A stretch of 64,000 bases of DNA, from contig JAFQFD010000027.1 of NCBI GenBank assembly GCA_017415715.1, positions 1-64,000 on the forward strand. The letters run 5' to 3'. A program made the position numbers and the translations under genes. The notes below the pieces were generated by a model. That model was not told where the DNA came from, did not search any database, and worked only from the letters and a program-made list of their open reading frames with translations. Shown here piece after piece: positions 1-14,373 of the stretch (position 1 is its first letter; every line of letters begins with the position of its first letter). This DNA is from Bacteroidales bacterium. Lineage in GTDB: Bacteria > Bacteroidota > Bacteroidia > Bacteroidales > UBA932.

Positions 1-303
1 AAGGTAGGTATGATCAAGCCTTACCAGAAGTTCGAGGCTTCTATCTACGTACTTAAGAAGGATGAGGGTGGTCGTCATACTCCATTCCACAACCACTACC
101 GTCCACAGTTCTTCATCCGTACACTCGATATCACTGGTGAGATCTCACTTCCAGAGGGTGTAGAGATGGTAATGCCTGGTGACAACGTAGCTATCACTGT
201 AGATCTCATCTACCCAGTAGCTATCAACGAGGGTCTTCAGTTCGCAATCCGTGAGGGTGGTAGAACAGTAGGTGCCGGTCAGGTAACTAAGCTCATCGAC
301 TAA
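1..303 (+). CDS. tuf: Elongation factor Tu, C-terminal part (5' end outside the window)
   Basis: This is the last 100 codons of EF-Tu, the GTPase that delivers aminoacyl-tRNA to the ribosome. The frame is open from base 1 and reads [18 protein letters not shown], then the beta-barrel signature [11 protein letters not shown] and YRPQFFIRT, ending [10 protein letters not shown]. These belong to domain 3; the GTP-binding domain lies upstream of the window. The first in-frame ATG (position 10) is internal and is not the start. tuf is followed by tRNA-Trp, secE and nusG, the usual bacterial order, with a terminator-like hairpin directly after it. Confidence 0.97.
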   Translation, partial: KVGMIKPYQKFEASIYVLKKDEGGRHTPFHNHYRPQFFIRTLDITGEISLPEGVEMVMPGDNVAITVDLIYPVAINEGLQFAIREGGRTVGAGQVTKLID

Positions 304-322
304 TTACAGTCAACAATATCAG

Positions 323-356
323 GTGGGTGTCCTGAACAAGGCTCACCCACTTTTTT
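323..356 (+). terminator. Hairpin plus T-run between tuf and tRNA-Trp
   Basis: GTGGGTG (323-329) pairs with CACCCAC (344-350) and is followed by six T residues (351-356), the form of a rho-independent terminator for tuf. The tRNA starts at the very next base (357), so either the terminator is partial or the tRNA and secE have their own promoter. Confidence 0.6.
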
Positions 357-427
357 AGGGGAATAGTATAAGGGTAGTACAGCGGTCTCCAAAACCGTTA
401 GTCTGGGTTCGAATCCTGGTTCCCCTG
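357..427 (+). tRNA. tRNA-Trp (CCA anticodon)
   Basis: The acceptor arms AGGGGAA (357-363) and TTCCCCT (420-426) pair fully, with discriminator G427. The anticodon stem GCGGT/ACCGT encloses a 7-base loop with anticodon CCA at 389-391, which reads UGG (Trp). A GGTTCGAATCC T-arm is present. The 3' CCA is not encoded. Its place between tuf and secE is common in bacteria. Confidence 0.95.
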
Positions 428-513
428 CAAGAAAATATCAAAGGTTACGATTTGGTAATGTTTAACAGACAATGCAATCCGCTTCCAACCTGCATTGTCC
501 ATTAAATGTAAAG

Positions 514-702
514 ATGAGAAAATTTATCAACTATCTTAAAGAGTCTTATGCTGAGCTGACCAAGAAAGTGTCTTGGCCTTCTTGGGACAAGTTGCAGAAC
601 TCTGCCGTCGTTGTGATGGTGGCTTCTGTGATTCTTGCCCTCTTGATCCTTGCAATCGACTTCTGCATCAAGCACGTGATGACTTTCATCTACACACTCT
701 AA
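514..702 (+). CDS. secE: Preprotein translocase subunit SecE
   Basis: A 62-residue protein starting MRKFINYLKESYAELTKKVSWPS, the short single-membrane-span form of SecE. The amphipathic segment with the conserved KVSWPSW motif (about residues 17-23) is followed by one hydrophobic span (about 31-52). SecE clamps SecY in the SecYEG channel of the inner membrane. An upstream in-frame ATG at 472 would add 14 residues without family support, so I chose 514. nusG follows after 13 bases, the standard secE-nusG pair. Confidence 0.92.
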   Translation: MRKFINYLKESYAELTKKVSWPSWDKLQNSAVVVMVASVILALLILAIDFCIKHVMTFIYTL

Positions 703-715
703 AATATACCGTATT

Positions 716-1279
716 ATGAGCGAGAGCAATAAGAAATGGTATGTGCTGAGAGCAGCAGGTGGCAAAGAGAGAAAAGCAAAAGAATATCTCGAGAAAGAGA
801 TCGAAAGACGTGGCCTCCAGGATCTGGTTTCCCAGGTTCTTGTTCCAACTGAAACAGTTTACAAAATCCGCAACGGACAGCGTGTCGCTTCAGAGCGTGT
901 GCTTTACCCAAGTTATGTTCTGATTGAAGCAGAACTGACAGGTGATCTTCAGCATCTGATCCGTACTGATGTCCCTCACATCTCAGGCTTCCTTACAGAA
1001 GGCCGTGGTCAGCAGGGAGAGAGAGTACCGGTAGCTATCCGTGACGAAGAGGCAAGGAGAATCCTTGGCGAGCAGGATGAAAACACAGTGGCTGAGGCAG
1101 AGACAGAGTTCAACTACAACGTAGGAGACGCTGTCAAGATCACAGACGGTCCTTTCGCAGATTTCGCGGGCACGGTAGAAGAGATTGTAGAGGACAGAAG
1201 CAAGCTCAAAGTCATGGTCATGATTTTCGGCAGAAAGACACTTTTGGAACTCAACTTTACACAAGTAACTAAAGAATAA
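716..1279 (+). CDS. nusG: Transcription termination/antitermination protein NusG
   Basis: A 187-residue protein. It has an N-terminal NGN domain (WYVLRAAGGKERKAKEYL, about residues 8-25, then the core with VLYPSYVLIEAEL) and a C-terminal KOW domain (GDAVKITDGPFADFAGTVEEI, about 130-152). NusG binds the RNA polymerase clamp, increases processivity and couples to Rho or ribosomal S10. Family length is about 180 residues, so it is complete. It lies between secE and rplK and is probably co-transcribed with them. Confidence 0.97.
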   Translation: MSESNKKWYVLRAAGGKERKAKEYLEKEIERRGLQDLVSQVLVPTETVYKIRNGQRVASERVLYPSYVLIEAELTGDLQHLIRTDVPHISGFLTEGRGQQGERVPVAIRDEEARRILGEQDENTVAEAETEFNYNVGDAVKITDGPFADFAGTVEEIVEDRSKLKVMVMIFGRKTLLELNFTQVTKE

Positions 1280-1288
1280 CATTCAATT

Positions 1289-1729
1289 ATGGCAAAAGAA
1301 GTAGCTGGATTCATTAAACTCCAGATTAAAGGTGGCGCAGCAAATCCATCACCTCCAGTAGGACCGGCCCTCGGTTCGAAGGGACTTAACATCATGGATT
1401 TCTGCAAGCAGTTCAATGCCCGTACGCAGGAAAGCGCAGGCAAGGTATTGCCAGTAGTGATCACTGTTTACAGCGACAAGTCTTTCTCATTCGAGGTAAA
1501 GCAGCCGCCTGTAGCAGTTCAGCTCAAGGAAGCTGCAAAGATCTCTACAGGATCTGCTGAGCCAAACAGAAAGAAGGTCGGTACAGTGACCTGGGATCAG
1601 GTCAAGGCTATTGCAGAGAGCAAGATGCCGGACATGAACTGCTTCACTCTCAAGTCAGCGATGACAATGGTGGCAGGTACCGCAAGAAGCATGGGTATCA
1701 AAGTAGAAGGAGAATTTCCTGAACTCTAA
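1289..1729 (+). CDS. rplK: 50S ribosomal protein L11
   Basis: A 146-residue protein with the L11 signatures [23 protein letters not shown] (proline-rich N-terminal domain) and the C-terminal rRNA-binding domain ending [12 protein letters not shown]11 forms the GTPase-associated region of the large subunit with 23S rRNA and the L10-L12 stalk. Length is normal for the family. It sits 9 bases after nusG and 14 before rplA, inside the rplKAJL-rpoBC gene string. Confidence 0.98.
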   Translation: MAKEVAGFIKLQIKGGAANPSPPVGPALGSKGLNIMDFCKQFNARTQESAGKVLPVVITVYSDKSFSFEVKQPPVAVQLKEAAKISTGSAEPNRKKVGTVTWDQVKAIAESKMPDMNCFTLKSAMTMVAGTARSMGIKVEGEFPEL

Positions 1730-1743
1730 AATTCACAAGTAAA

Positions 1744-2436
1744 ATGGGTAAACTTACAAAGAATCAGAAGGCTGTTATCGCTAAGTACGATGCAGCTAAG
1801 GAATATAAGCTTGCTGAGGCTTGTGAACTCGTTAAGGAGATCACTTACACTAAATTTGATGCTTCAGTTGAGCTTCACGTAAACCTCGGCGTTGACCCTC
1901 GTAAGGCAAACCAGATGGTACGTGGTGTCGTAACTCTTCCTCACGGAACAGGTAAGGTGACTCGCGTCCTCGTACTTTGTACTCCAGACAAGGAGGCAGA
2001 GGCAAAAGAGGCTGGTGCTGACTATGTAGGTCTCGACGAGTTCATCGAGAAGATCAAGGGTGGATGGACTGACGTTGACGTCATCATCTGTACACCATCA
2101 GTAATGGCTAAGGTCGGCGTTATCGGACGTATCCTCGGACCAAGAGGTCTCATGCCAAACCCTAAGACCGGTACAGTGACTATGGAAGTAGGAAAGGCTG
2201 TAAAGGAAGTAAAGGCTGGTAAGATCGACTTCAAGGTTGACAAGACTGGTATCGTTCACGCTGCTATCGGAAAGGTATCTTTCACAGGTACTCAGATCTA
2301 TGAGAACGCTAAGGAGCTCCTTTCTGCTATCATCAAGCTTAAGCCACAGACTCTCAAGGGAACTTATATGAAGGCTGTATCTGTATGCTCTACAATGAGC
2401 CCAGGTATCAGTGTAGATGTTAAATCAGTAGACTAA
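1744..2436 (+). CDS. rplA: 50S ribosomal protein L1
   Basis: A 230-residue complete L1 with the hallmark segment [19 protein letters not shown] (about residues 130-148) and [19 protein letters not shown]1 forms the mobile stalk at the ribosomal E site and in many bacteria represses its own operon by binding mRNA. The gap to rplK is only 14 bases and I see no L1-type leader there; a regulatory site, if any, would lie further upstream. Confidence 0.98.
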   Translation: MGKLTKNQKAVIAKYDAAKEYKLAEACELVKEITYTKFDASVELHVNLGVDPRKANQMVRGVVTLPHGTGKVTRVLVLCTPDKEAEAKEAGADYVGLDEFIEKIKGGWTDVDVIICTPSVMAKVGVIGRILGPRGLMPNPKTGTVTMEVGKAVKEVKAGKIDFKVDKTGIVHAAIGKVSFTGTQIYENAKELLSAIIKLKPQTLKGTYMKAVSVCSTMSPGISVDVKSVD

Positions 2437-2452
2437 AAGTGCTAGAAACGTT

Positions 2453-2965
2453 ATGAGAAAAGAAGAAAAACTCGATATTATCAACGCGATTTCAGCACAG
2501 TTGGAAGAGACTCCAAACTTCTACATCACTGACATCGCAGGCCTCAACGCTGGCAAGACTCACGAACTCCGCAAGGCTTGCTTCGAGGCAGGTGTAAAGC
2601 TCGTAGTAGCAAAGAACACCCTCATCACCAAGGTTCTCGAGGCTTCTGAGAACGAGGAGATGAAGAAGCTCACAGAGGTGCTTGCAGGTCCGACTGCAAT
2701 CATGTTCACCGTAGCTCCTAACGCTCCTGCAAAGGTAATCAAGAAGTTCAACGAGAACGGAAACGAGAAGCCTGTACTTAAGGGCGCATATGTTCAGGAT
2801 TGGCCGGCATTCATTGGTGCTGATCAGCTTAATAACCTCTTCGCTATCAAGTCACGTGAGGAAATGATCGCCGACATCGTTGGTCTCCTCCTCTCACCAA
2901 TCCGCAACGTAATGTCAGCTCTCGAGCACAAGGACGACGACAAGGCTGAGGCTTCAGCAGAATAA
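2453..2965 (+). CDS. rplJ: 50S ribosomal protein L10
   Basis: A 170-residue L10 starting MRKEEKLDIINAISAQLEETPNFYITDIAGLNAG. The N-terminal RNA-binding domain and the C-terminal helix that binds L7/L12 dimers (about residues 138-165) are both present; the acidic tail ends KDDDKAEASAE. L10 anchors the L12 stalk to 23S rRNA. Only 16 bases separate it from rplA, which leaves no room for the long L10 leader known from other phyla. Confidence 0.96.
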   Translation: MRKEEKLDIINAISAQLEETPNFYITDIAGLNAGKTHELRKACFEAGVKLVVAKNTLITKVLEASENEEMKKLTEVLAGPTAIMFTVAPNAPAKVIKKFNENGNEKPVLKGAYVQDWPAFIGADQLNNLFAIKSREEMIADIVGLLLSPIRNVMSALEHKDDDKAEASAE

Positions 2966-3004
2966 TCAAACAAGTAAACAAAAACAATTTAAATAAATAC
3001 AATT

Positions 3005-3373
3005 ATGGCAGACATTAAAGCACTCGCAGAAGAGTTGGTAAACCTTACTGTGAAAGATGTACAGGAGCTCGCAAACATCCTCAAGGAGGAGTACGGTATT
3101 GAGCCAGCAGCTGCAGCAGTAGTAGCTGTAGCAGGACCAGCAGCAGCAGCTGAGGCTGAGCAGACTGAGTTCGACGTTATCCTCGTTTCTCCAGGCGCAG
3201 CTAAGCTCGGCGTAGTTAAGGCTGTTAAGGAGGCAACTGGTCTCGGACTTAAGGAGTCTAAGGAGATCGTTGACAAGGCTCCGGTAGCTGTTAAGGAGAA
3301 AGTTTCTAAGGCAGAGGCTGAAGCTCTTAAGGCTGCCCTCGAGGAGGCAGGTGCTGAAGTTGAGGTTAAATAA
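3005..3373 (+). CDS. rplL: 50S ribosomal protein L7/L12
   Basis: A 122-residue L7/L12 with an N-terminal dimerisation helix pair, an Ala-rich hinge (about residues 35-52) and the C-terminal factor-binding domain [21 protein letters not shown] and [15 protein letters not shown]. It recruits translational GTPases. The gene is 39 bases from rplJ, with an A/T-rich, SD-poor upstream region typical of Bacteroidota. A stable hairpin with a T-run separates it from rpoB. Confidence 0.98.
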   Translation: MADIKALAEELVNLTVKDVQELANILKEEYGIEPAAAAVVAVAGPAAAAEAEQTEFDVILVSPGAAKLGVVKAVKEATGLGLKESKEIVDKAPVAVKEKVSKAEAEALKAALEEAGAEVEVK

Positions 3374-3407
3374 CTTCATAACCTTCCCCTAAAGGGAAAA
3401 AATCTCA

Positions 3408-3440
3408 GGTTTAGGGCCAAATTCGGCTCTAAACCTTTTT
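3408..3440 (+). terminator. Attenuator-like hairpin between rplL and rpoB
   Basis: GGTTTAGGGCC (3408-3418) pairs with GGCTCTAAACC (3425-3435) over 11 pairs including one G-T, with a 6-base loop and five T residues (3436-3440). It lies in the 104-bp rplL-rpoB gap, where E. coli has a partial terminator that sets the ribosomal protein to RNA polymerase ratio. By position it is most likely a partial terminator here as well. Confidence 0.75.
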
Positions 3441-3477
3441 GTCGTAATAAAGTTTTTCTCTATATAAAGGCAGAAAG

Positions 3478-6400
3478 ATGTCAAAAAAGACTAACAAACA
3501 GCGAGTTTCATTCGCATCATCAAAAATTCTCCTTGAGTACCCGGACCTTCTCGAGGTGCAGCTGAAGTCCTTCCAGGATTTCTTCCAGCTCGATACTACG
3601 CCGGAGAACAGGCGTAATGAGGGTCTGTATCAGGTGTTCCAGGAGATATTCCCAATCGAAGACACAAGGAACAACTACAAGCTCGAGTTCATCGACTATT
3701 TCATTGACCCTCCGCAGTATTCGATTGATGAGTGTCTTGAGAGAGGACTGACATATAACGTTCCTCTGAAGGCAAAACTTCGCCTTTCGTGCAGTGATTC
3801 AGAGCACGAGGACTTCGATACGACAGTCCAGGATGTATATCTGGGTAACATCCCATACATGACCCCAGGCGGTACATTCGTAATCAACGGATCAGAAAGA
3901 ATCATCGTTTCGCAGCTCCACAGGTCACCAGGTGTGTTCTTCGGACAGAGCCTCCATGCAAACGGAACAAAGCTCTATTCAGCCAGGATCATTCCGTTCA
4001 AGGGCTCATGGATCGAGTTTGCAACTGACATCAACAATGTCATGTATGCATACATCGACCGTAAGAAGAAGCTTCCGGTAACAACCCTTCTCAGGGCGAT
4101 CGGATTCAATGGTGACAAGGATATCATCGACATTTTCGGTCTCGCTGACGAGATCGAGGCTACACCTGAGAACCTCAAGGCAAACGAGGGCAGAAAGCTT
4201 GCAGCAAAGGTTCTCAAGACTTGGATCGAGGACTTCGTGGACGAGGACACAGGAGAGGTCATCCCTGTGGAGAGAACCAAGCCTATCGTAGAGCGTGGTG
4301 AGATCCTGAATGAAGAGACTATCGAGAAACTCTCAGATACAGATGTCAAGACAATTCTTCTCCAGAAGGATGAGGCTAACGTAAACGAGTACGCCATCAT
4401 CTACAACACTCTGCAGAAGGACCCGACAAACACAGAGATGGAAGCTGTCAACTACATCTACAAACAGCTGCGTAATTCAGAACCACCTGATGAAGCGACT
4501 GCAAGAGATGTCATCGACAAGCTCTTCTTCTCGGAAAAGAGATATGACCTCGGCGACGTAGGACGTTACAGACTCAACAAGAAGCTGAACCTTACCATCG
4601 ACGAGAACACAAGAGTGCTCACAAACACTGATATGATCGAGATCATCAAGTATCTCATCCAGCTGATCAACTCAAAGGCCGTTGTCGACGATATCGACCA
4701 CTTGAGCAACAGACGTATCAGGACCGTAGGTGAGCAGCTCGCAAACCAGTTCAGCGTAGGTCTTTCACGTATGGCCCGCACTATCCGTGAGAGAATGAAC
4801 GTACGCGACAGCGAGCAGTTCGCTCCGACCGATCTGATCAACGCGAAGACCCTGTCTTCTGTGATCAACTCGTTCTTCGGCACCAGCCAGCTGTCTCAGT
4901 TCATGGACCAGACCAACCCGCTGTCTGAAATGACTCACAAGCGTCGTCTTTCAGCCCTCGGTCCAGGAGGTCTCTCAAGAGACCGTGCCGGCTTCGAGGT
5001 TCGAGACGTACACTATACTCACTACGGACGTCTCTGTCCTATCGAGACTCCGGAGGGACCGAACATCGGTCTTATCTCATCTCTTTGCGTTTATGCAAGA
5101 ATCAATGACCTCGGTTTCATCGAGACTCCATACCGTAAGGTAGCAGGCGGAAAGGTAGACCTCAGCTCACAGGGCTGGACTTACATGAGCGCCGAGGAGG
5201 AAGAGAACCAGATGGTATCTCTTGCCAAGGTGAAGATGGACAAGGACGGCAACATCCTTGAGGACAGAATCCAGTGCCGTTTCGGTGCTGACTTCCCTGT
5301 CGTTACCAAGGAGGAGGTGAACTATATGGACGTTGCTCCTAACCAGATCGCTTCAGTTGCTGCTTCACTCATTCCGTTCCTCGAGCATGATGACGCCCAC
5401 CGTGCATTGATGGGTGCCAACATGATGCGTCAGGCAGTTCCGCTCCTCAACCCAGAGTCTCCTATCGTAGGTACCGGTCTTGAGGAGAGAGTATGTCTCG
5501 ACTCAAGAACCCAGGTAAGAGCAGAGAGAAGGGGAGAGGTCGTGTATGTTGACGCTAAGGAGATCCATGTAAAGTATGAGCGCACAGAGGATGAGAGGTT
5601 CGTAAGCTTCTCACCAGACGTGACAGTATACCAGCTTCCTATTTATAGAAGGACTAACCAGAGCACCACAATCCTCCTCAAGCCTATCGTCCGCAAGGGC
5701 GACATCGTTGAGCCAGGTCAGATCATGACCGAGGGTTATGCAACTCAGAACGGAGAACTCGCACTCGGTAGGAACCTCAAGGTGGCATTCATGCCTTGGA
5801 AGGGTTACAACTATGAGGACGCGATCGTTATCTCTGAGCGCATGATCCGCTGGGATATCCTCACTTCGGTTCACGTTGATGAGTATATCACTGAGGTTCG
5901 CGACACCAAGCGCGGTATGGAGGAGCTCACTTCGGATATTCCGAATGTAAGCGAGGACGCGACAAAGGACCTCGACGAGAACGGTATCATCCGCGTCGGA
6001 GCCCACATCGAGCCAGGTGACATCATGATCGGTAAGATCACTCCTAAGGGTGAGAGCGATCCGTCACCGGAGGAGAAGCTCCTCAGGGCCATCTTCGGCG
6101 ACAAGGCAGGTGATGTCAAGGATGCGTCACTCAAGGCTACTCCTTCACTCAGCGGTACCGTGATCAAGACTGCTCTCTACTCTAAGGTTGCCAAGGAAAG
6201 CGGCCGCAAGGGCGTGAAGGGTGATCAGAAGGCGAAGGTCGAGAAGGCCGAGCAGGAGTATCAGGCAAAGATCGAGGCCCTCAAGGCAAGATTCCTCGAG
6301 AAGCTTGCTGTCCTTGTCAAGGGCAAGAAGAGCGCTGGCATCAGCGACCTTTACGGCGTCGAGCTCATTGCCAAGGGCAAGGACATCACTATGGCTGACC

Positions 6401-7299
6401 TTGAAATGATCAGCTATGAGAATGTCAACTCAAGCAAGTGGACAACTGACAAGAATACAAACCTCCTTATCAGGGAACTCATCAACAACTACTGCATCGC
6501 CAAGAAGGAAGAGGCGGCAAGGAACAAGAGGATCCAGGATAAGATCAAGGTCGGCGACGAGCTTCCTAACGGCGTAATGCAGCTCGCTAAGGTATATGTA
6601 GCTAAGAAGAGGAAGATCAGAGTCGGTGACAAGATGGCAGGTCGCCACGGTAACAAGGGTATTGTTGCCAAGGTTGTAAGGGACGAGGATATGCCATTCC
6701 TCGCAGACGGTACTCCTGTGGATATCGTTCTCAACCCTCTCGGTGTGCCTTCTCGTATGAACCTCGGTCAGATCTACGAGACCGTACTCGGATGGGCTGG
6801 AGCAGAGCTTGGTGTCAAGTTCAGCACTCCTATCTTCGACGGTGCTTCGCTTGAGGATATCTGCAGATACACTGATGAGGCAGGCCTTCCAAGATACGGT
6901 AAGACATATCTCCGTGACGGAGGTACAGGTGACTGGTTCGACCAGCCTGCAACAGTCGGCGTCATCTATATGATCAAGCTCGGTCACATGGTTGATGACA
7001 AGATGCATGCACGTTCTATCGGTCCTTACTCTCTCATCACTCAGCAGCCTCTCGGAGGTAAGGCGCAGTTCGGAGGACAGCGTTTCGGAGAGATGGAGGT
7101 TTGGGCACTCGAGGCATTCGGTGCATCTAACATTCTCCAGGAGATCCTGACTGTGAAGTCAGATGACGTTACAGGAAGATCCAAAGCATATGAGGCGATC
7201 GTCAAGGGAGACCTCATGCCTACACCAGGCATCCCTGAGTCTCTCAACGTATTGCTCCACGAGCTTAGAGGTCTCGGACTTAAGGTGACTTTGGACTAA
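3478..7299 (+). CDS. rpoB: DNA-directed RNA polymerase subunit beta
   Basis: A 1273-residue complete beta subunit. Visible landmarks are the fork-loop/rifampicin region [43 protein letters not shown] (about residues 466-508), [17 protein letters not shown] just after it, the GRHGNKGIV active-site segment, and the C-terminal [16 protein letters not shown]. The rifampicin-contact residues look wild type (D, H, R and S present in the usual places). It forms the catalytic core with RpoC, whose gene starts 26 bases downstream. Confidence 0.99.
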   Translation: MSKKTNKQRVSFASSKILLEYPDLLEVQLKSFQDFFQLDTTPENRRNEGLYQVFQEIFPIEDTRNNYKLEFIDYFIDPPQYSIDECLERGLTYNVPLKAKLRLSCSDSEHEDFDTTVQDVYLGNIPYMTPGGTFVINGSERIIVSQLHRSPGVFFGQSLHANGTKLYSARIIPFKGSWIEFATDINNVMYAYIDRKKKLPVTTLLRAIGFNGDKDIIDIFGLADEIEATPENLKANEGRKLAAKVLKTWIEDFVDEDTGEVIPVERTKPIVERGEILNEETIEKLSDTDVKTILLQKDEANVNEYAIIYNTLQKDPTNTEMEAVNYIYKQLRNSEPPDEATARDVIDKLFFSEKRYDLGDVGRYRLNKKLNLTIDENTRVLTNTDMIEIIKYLIQLINSKAVVDDIDHLSNRRIRTVGEQLANQFSVGLSRMARTIRERMNVRDSEQFAPTDLINAKTLSSVINSFFGTSQLSQFMDQTNPLSEMTHKRRLSALGPGGLSRDRAGFEVRDVHYTHYGRLCPIETPEGPNIGLISSLCVYARINDLGFIETPYRKVAGGKVDLSSQGWTYMSAEEEENQMVSLAKVKMDKDGNILEDRIQCRFGADFPVVTKEEVNYMDVAPNQIASVAASLIPFLEHDDAHRALMGANMMRQAVPLLNPESPIVGTGLEERVCLDSRTQVRAERRGEVVYVDAKEIHVKYERTEDERFVSFSPDVTVYQLPIYRRTNQSTTILLKPIVRKGDIVEPGQIMTEGYATQNGELALGRNLKVAFMPWKGYNYEDAIVISERMIRWDILTSVHVDEYITEVRDTKRGMEELTSDIPNVSEDATKDLDENGIIRVGAHIEPGDIMIGKITPKGESDPSPEEKLLRAIFGDKAGDVKDASLKATPSLSGTVIKTALYSKVAKESGRKGVKGDQKAKVEKAEQEYQAKIEALKARFLEKLAVLVKGKKSAGISDLYGVELIAKGKDITMADLEMISYENVNSSKWTTDKNTNLLIRELINNYCIAKKEEAARNKRIQDKIKVGDELPNGVMQLAKVYVAKKRKIRVGDKMAGRHGNKGIVAKVVRDEDMPFLADGTPVDIVLNPLGVPSRMNLGQIYETVLGWAGAELGVKFSTPIFDGASLEDICRYTDEAGLPRYGKTYLRDGGTGDWFDQPATVGVIYMIKLGHMVDDKMHARSIGPYSLITQQPLGGKAQFGGQRFGEMEVWALEAFGASNILQEILTVKSDDVTGRSKAYEAIVKGDLMPTPGIPESLNVLLHELRGLGLKVTLD

Positions 7300-7325
7300 T
7301 TAGTGACAATTGAAATTTTAGAAAT

Positions 7326-11570
<4,245 letters not shown>

Positions 11571-11590
11571 AAGATAATAAAATATTCAAG

Positions 11591-11622
11591 AAGAGGTGGA
11601 TGTCATAAATCCACCTCTTTTT
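11591..11622 (+). terminator. Rho-independent terminator after rpoC
   Basis: A perfect 11-bp stem, AAGAGGTGGAT (11591-11601) with ATCCACCTCTT (11609-11619), has a 7-base loop and ends in a T-run (11618-11622). It lies 20 bases after the rpoC stop. Confidence 0.9.
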
Positions 11623-11690
11623 GTTATAAATAATTGTTTTTGTTGGGACTATTATATAAATTTGAGGATTAATATATACTGACGCGAACA

Positions 11691-13025
11691 ATGAAACTTA
11701 CAGACATCATCAAAGTCCTTTTCCTGTCTCTTGCAATGGCTATTTCCGCATCTTGTGAGACAGCAGAGCCTGTGACTCCCGAGCAGGAGCATCAGCAGGT
11801 GACGATAACACTTGATGTTGATAAACTTAACCTCGAGTCTGCATCCATCCGTGTGAGGCATGACGGCACTGCCGACCTCCTTTGGGTATATCTTCTTACC
11901 GATGACCTGGATTCTGACCCTGCCGCTCTCATCGCTGACAAGCTCGCCAGAGAGCTCGAGCTTACGGGAGAAATCGTGGTCTTTACCGGGCAGAACAAGA
12001 GCATTATGGTGTCGGATCTTGCTCCAAAGGCTTATTACAGGTTCATATGTCAGGTGGTAGATCCTGTCACAGGAGGCACTACAGGTGAACCGGCGGCAAT
12101 CCAGTTCAGGACGAGACGAGACCCGTCAGTTTTCGAAATCAATGACAACTGGAGTGTCAACAGAGGAGAGCGCTCAATCAATTATGTTGATAAGATGGAG
12201 TATGATAACTTCATCTGCAAGAGCTCAGATGAAGAGACTTATGTCCTGCTCCCTATCAAGGTGAGTGATTTCAAGTATTACTACAATAATGAGATAAGGG
12301 CCCTTTTCGAAGACTTCCATGCCAGCTACAGCCTTTCTGAAGGCGACAGCAAGTGGAAGGATATCGTGAAGTCCGGCGACCAGACTCTGCAGGAGCAGAG
12401 GCTGCGCTCAGGAGAATGGGTTGTGTTCATGGTCGGAATCGATGTTGACGGTGAACTTTCGGGACTCTATCAGAGGCTTGACATGACGATAGAGCAGGAG
12501 GTGCCGACCGAGGAATATCAAAGGTGGCTTGGTGATTGGGAGGTTGCAGACAAGGATGGCGTAAAGCTTTTTGATATTACCATTATCCCAAGTGAGAACA
12601 ATATGTGGTATTACATGGGAGGATGGGAGAGCGACAATATCTATGCGTTCGATACATACGATCCTATGCTCATGCCGGAGCTCTTCTTTGACAAGGAGTC
12701 GGGAAAGCTTGGATTTGTTTCGGAGTATGTAAATACAATGATAACCGAGTCGGACAACATCGACTTCTATTTCTCTGGAACTTTCGTGGGCTATGGTACC
12801 ACCTATGTACTCGGCAATGAGATGTTGAACTATATGATGGCGGATGCCGTATTTACGGAAACAGTCAGCTACTCTCAGGCAAGGATAGAGTCAAGAAACT
12901 TCATTACAAACGGCGTGGAGTTCCCTATCCAGTCAATATGCTACATATATTATAACGGCGGAAGTCCGGGCGCTATCAGCCTCGCCCCTCCTACTTTGCC
13001 GCTTACTATGACCAAGAAGCAGTAA
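11691..13025 (+). CDS. Predicted exported lipoprotein, unknown function
   Basis: A 444-residue protein with a lipoprotein signal peptide ending SASC (lipidated Cys22) and acidic residues after it, which fits surface or outer-membrane lipoproteins of Bacteroidota. Residues about 35-148 resemble a fibronectin-III-like beta-sandwich (ending YYRFICQVVDP...AAIQFRT). The rest is rich in Trp, Tyr and Asp and may be a second beta domain (WLGDWEVADKDG...). I do not recognise the family. It stands alone between the rpoC terminator and the purA convergent terminator, so it is monocistronic. Confidence 0.75.
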   Translation: MKLTDIIKVLFLSLAMAISASCETAEPVTPEQEHQQVTITLDVDKLNLESASIRVRHDGTADLLWVYLLTDDLDSDPAALIADKLARELELTGEIVVFTGQNKSIMVSDLAPKAYYRFICQVVDPVTGGTTGEPAAIQFRTRRDPSVFEINDNWSVNRGERSINYVDKMEYDNFICKSSDEETYVLLPIKVSDFKYYYNNEIRALFEDFHASYSLSEGDSKWKDIVKSGDQTLQEQRLRSGEWVVFMVGIDVDGELSGLYQRLDMTIEQEVPTEEYQRWLGDWEVADKDGVKLFDITIIPSENNMWYYMGGWESDNIYAFDTYDPMLMPELFFDKESGKLGFVSEYVNTMITESDNIDFYFSGTFVGYGTTYVLGNEMLNYMMADAVFTETVSYSQARIESRNFITNGVEFPIQSICYIYYNGGSPGAISLAPPTLPLTMTKKQ

Positions 13026-13050
13026 TTGATTATAACGCGATACCACAAAT

Positions 13051-13075
13051 AAAAGGCTCCCTGAGGAGCCTTTTT
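13051..13075. terminator. Bidirectional terminator between the lipoprotein gene and purA
   Basis: AAAAGGCTCC (13051-13060) and GGAGCC followed by TTTTT (13065-13075) form a hairpin with a CTGA loop. The flanks are A-rich on the left and T-rich on the right, so it can serve the plus-strand lipoprotein gene and the minus-strand purA. Confidence 0.85.
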
Positions 13076-13080
13076 ATTTG

Positions 13081-14343
13081 TTATCGCATTATTGTCGCTT
13101 CGCGGTCAGGACCGACAGATATGATCTTGATCGGAACTCCGAGATATTGTTCCATGAATGCTATATAGTTGCGGAACTCCTGTGGTAATTCCGCTTCAGT
13201 GCGGCAGTGTGTGAGGTCTGTGTGCCATCCCTTGAACTCTGTGTATACAGGCTGGATGTCTGCGAAAGTGTCGAACGGCCACTGGTCTGACGGCTTGCCG
13301 TCTACGATGTATGACGTGCAGACCTTGATGGTCTCGAATGTGTCCAGACAGTCTGACTTCATCATGATGAGGTCGGTTACACCGCTGATCATCACTGCAT
13401 ACTTGAGGGCTACGAGGTCGAGCCAGCCGCAGCGGCGAGGGCGTCCGGTAACGGCGCCGAACTCGTGTCCGATGCGACGGATCTCCTCTCCTGTCTCGTC
13501 AAAGAGCTCGGTAGGGAACGGACCGCTGCCGACTCTTGTGCAGTATGCCTTGAATATGCCGTATACGTGTCCTATCTGGTGAGGGTTCACTCCGAGTCCC
13601 ACACATGCGCCGGCGCATGAAGTGGTTGACGAAGTTACGAACGGATATGAACCATAGTCAATGTCAAGCATCGAACCCTGTGCTCCCTCTGCGAGAATCT
13701 CCTTGGTCTTGAGGAGTTCATTCACATAGTATTCGCAATCTACAAGTTCGAACTTCTTGAGGAAGTCTACAGCCTTCATGAATTCTGCGTCCTCTGCGTG
13801 AGGATCGCACTCGAAGCCCATCTGCTTGAGGAGGGTGATGTGACGGTTCTGGAGCTTTGCATATCTCTCGGCAAAGTCAGGTGCGAGGATGTCACCAACG
13901 CGAAGGCCATGACGGCTGATTTTGTCGGTGTATGTCGGTCCGATGCCCTTGAGGGTCGATCCGATCTTTCCTTTACCCATGGCAGCCTCGTTTGCTGCAT
14001 CAAGAAGCCTGTGAGTGGGAAGGATCAGGTGAGCTTTCTTGGCGATTACAATGCGCTCTGTAACCGGAATGCCGGTCTTTTCAGAAATGTTCTCGCATTC
14101 GCCCTTGAATGTTATAGGGTCGAGCACCACGCCGTTTCCTACGATATTCTTAGCGTCTTCTCTGAAGATTCCTGACGGAATGGACCTGAGCACGAAGCTC
14201 TTTCCGTCGAAATGAAGTGAGTGTCCTGCGTTAGGACCGCCCTGGAAGCGTGCTACTACAGGGTAGTTGTTTGCAAGCACATCTACGATCTTGCCTTTTC
14301 CTTCGTCGCCCCACTGGAGGCCAAGTACAACGTCAAGTTTCAT
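13081..14343 (-). CDS. purA: Adenylosuccinate synthetase
   Basis: A 420-residue complete PurA, which makes adenylosuccinate from IMP, aspartate and GTP in AMP synthesis. The N-terminal P-loop-like motif QWGDEGKGK is at residues 10-18, followed by FQGGPNAGHS, the IMP-binding loop region GIGPTYTDK, and the GTP/aspartate-side motifs GRPRRCGWLD and the C-terminal VGPDREATI. It starts 30 bases downstream of ssb on the same strand and ends at a bidirectional terminator. Confidence 0.98.
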   Translation of the reverse strand: MKLDVVLGLQWGDEGKGKIVDVLANNYPVVARFQGGPNAGHSLHFDGKSFVLRSIPSGIFREDAKNIVGNGVVLDPITFKGECENISEKTGIPVTERIVIAKKAHLILPTHRLLDAANEAAMGKGKIGSTLKGIGPTYTDKISRHGLRVGDILAPDFAERYAKLQNRHITLLKQMGFECDPHAEDAEFMKAVDFLKKFELVDCEYYVNELLKTKEILAEGAQGSMLDIDYGSYPFVTSSTTSCAGACVGLGVNPHQIGHVYGIFKAYCTRVGSGPFPTELFDETGEEIRRIGHEFGAVTGRPRRCGWLDLVALKYAVMISGVTDLIMMKSDCLDTFETIKVCTSYIVDGKPSDQWPFDTFADIQPVYTEFKGWHTDLTHCRTEAELPQEFRNYIAFMEQYLGVPIKIISVGPDREATIMR

Positions 14344-14373
14344 TTTATTGTATTGCTATGTTTCGGTTATCTT

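Noticed and set aside
2437-2452. L10-type ribosomal protein leader before rplJ
   Set aside because: Only 16 bases separate rplA and rplJ, too few for any such structure.
6430-7008. 192-codon minus-strand open frame inside rpoB
   Set aside because: Antisense shadow of the most conserved part of rpoB.
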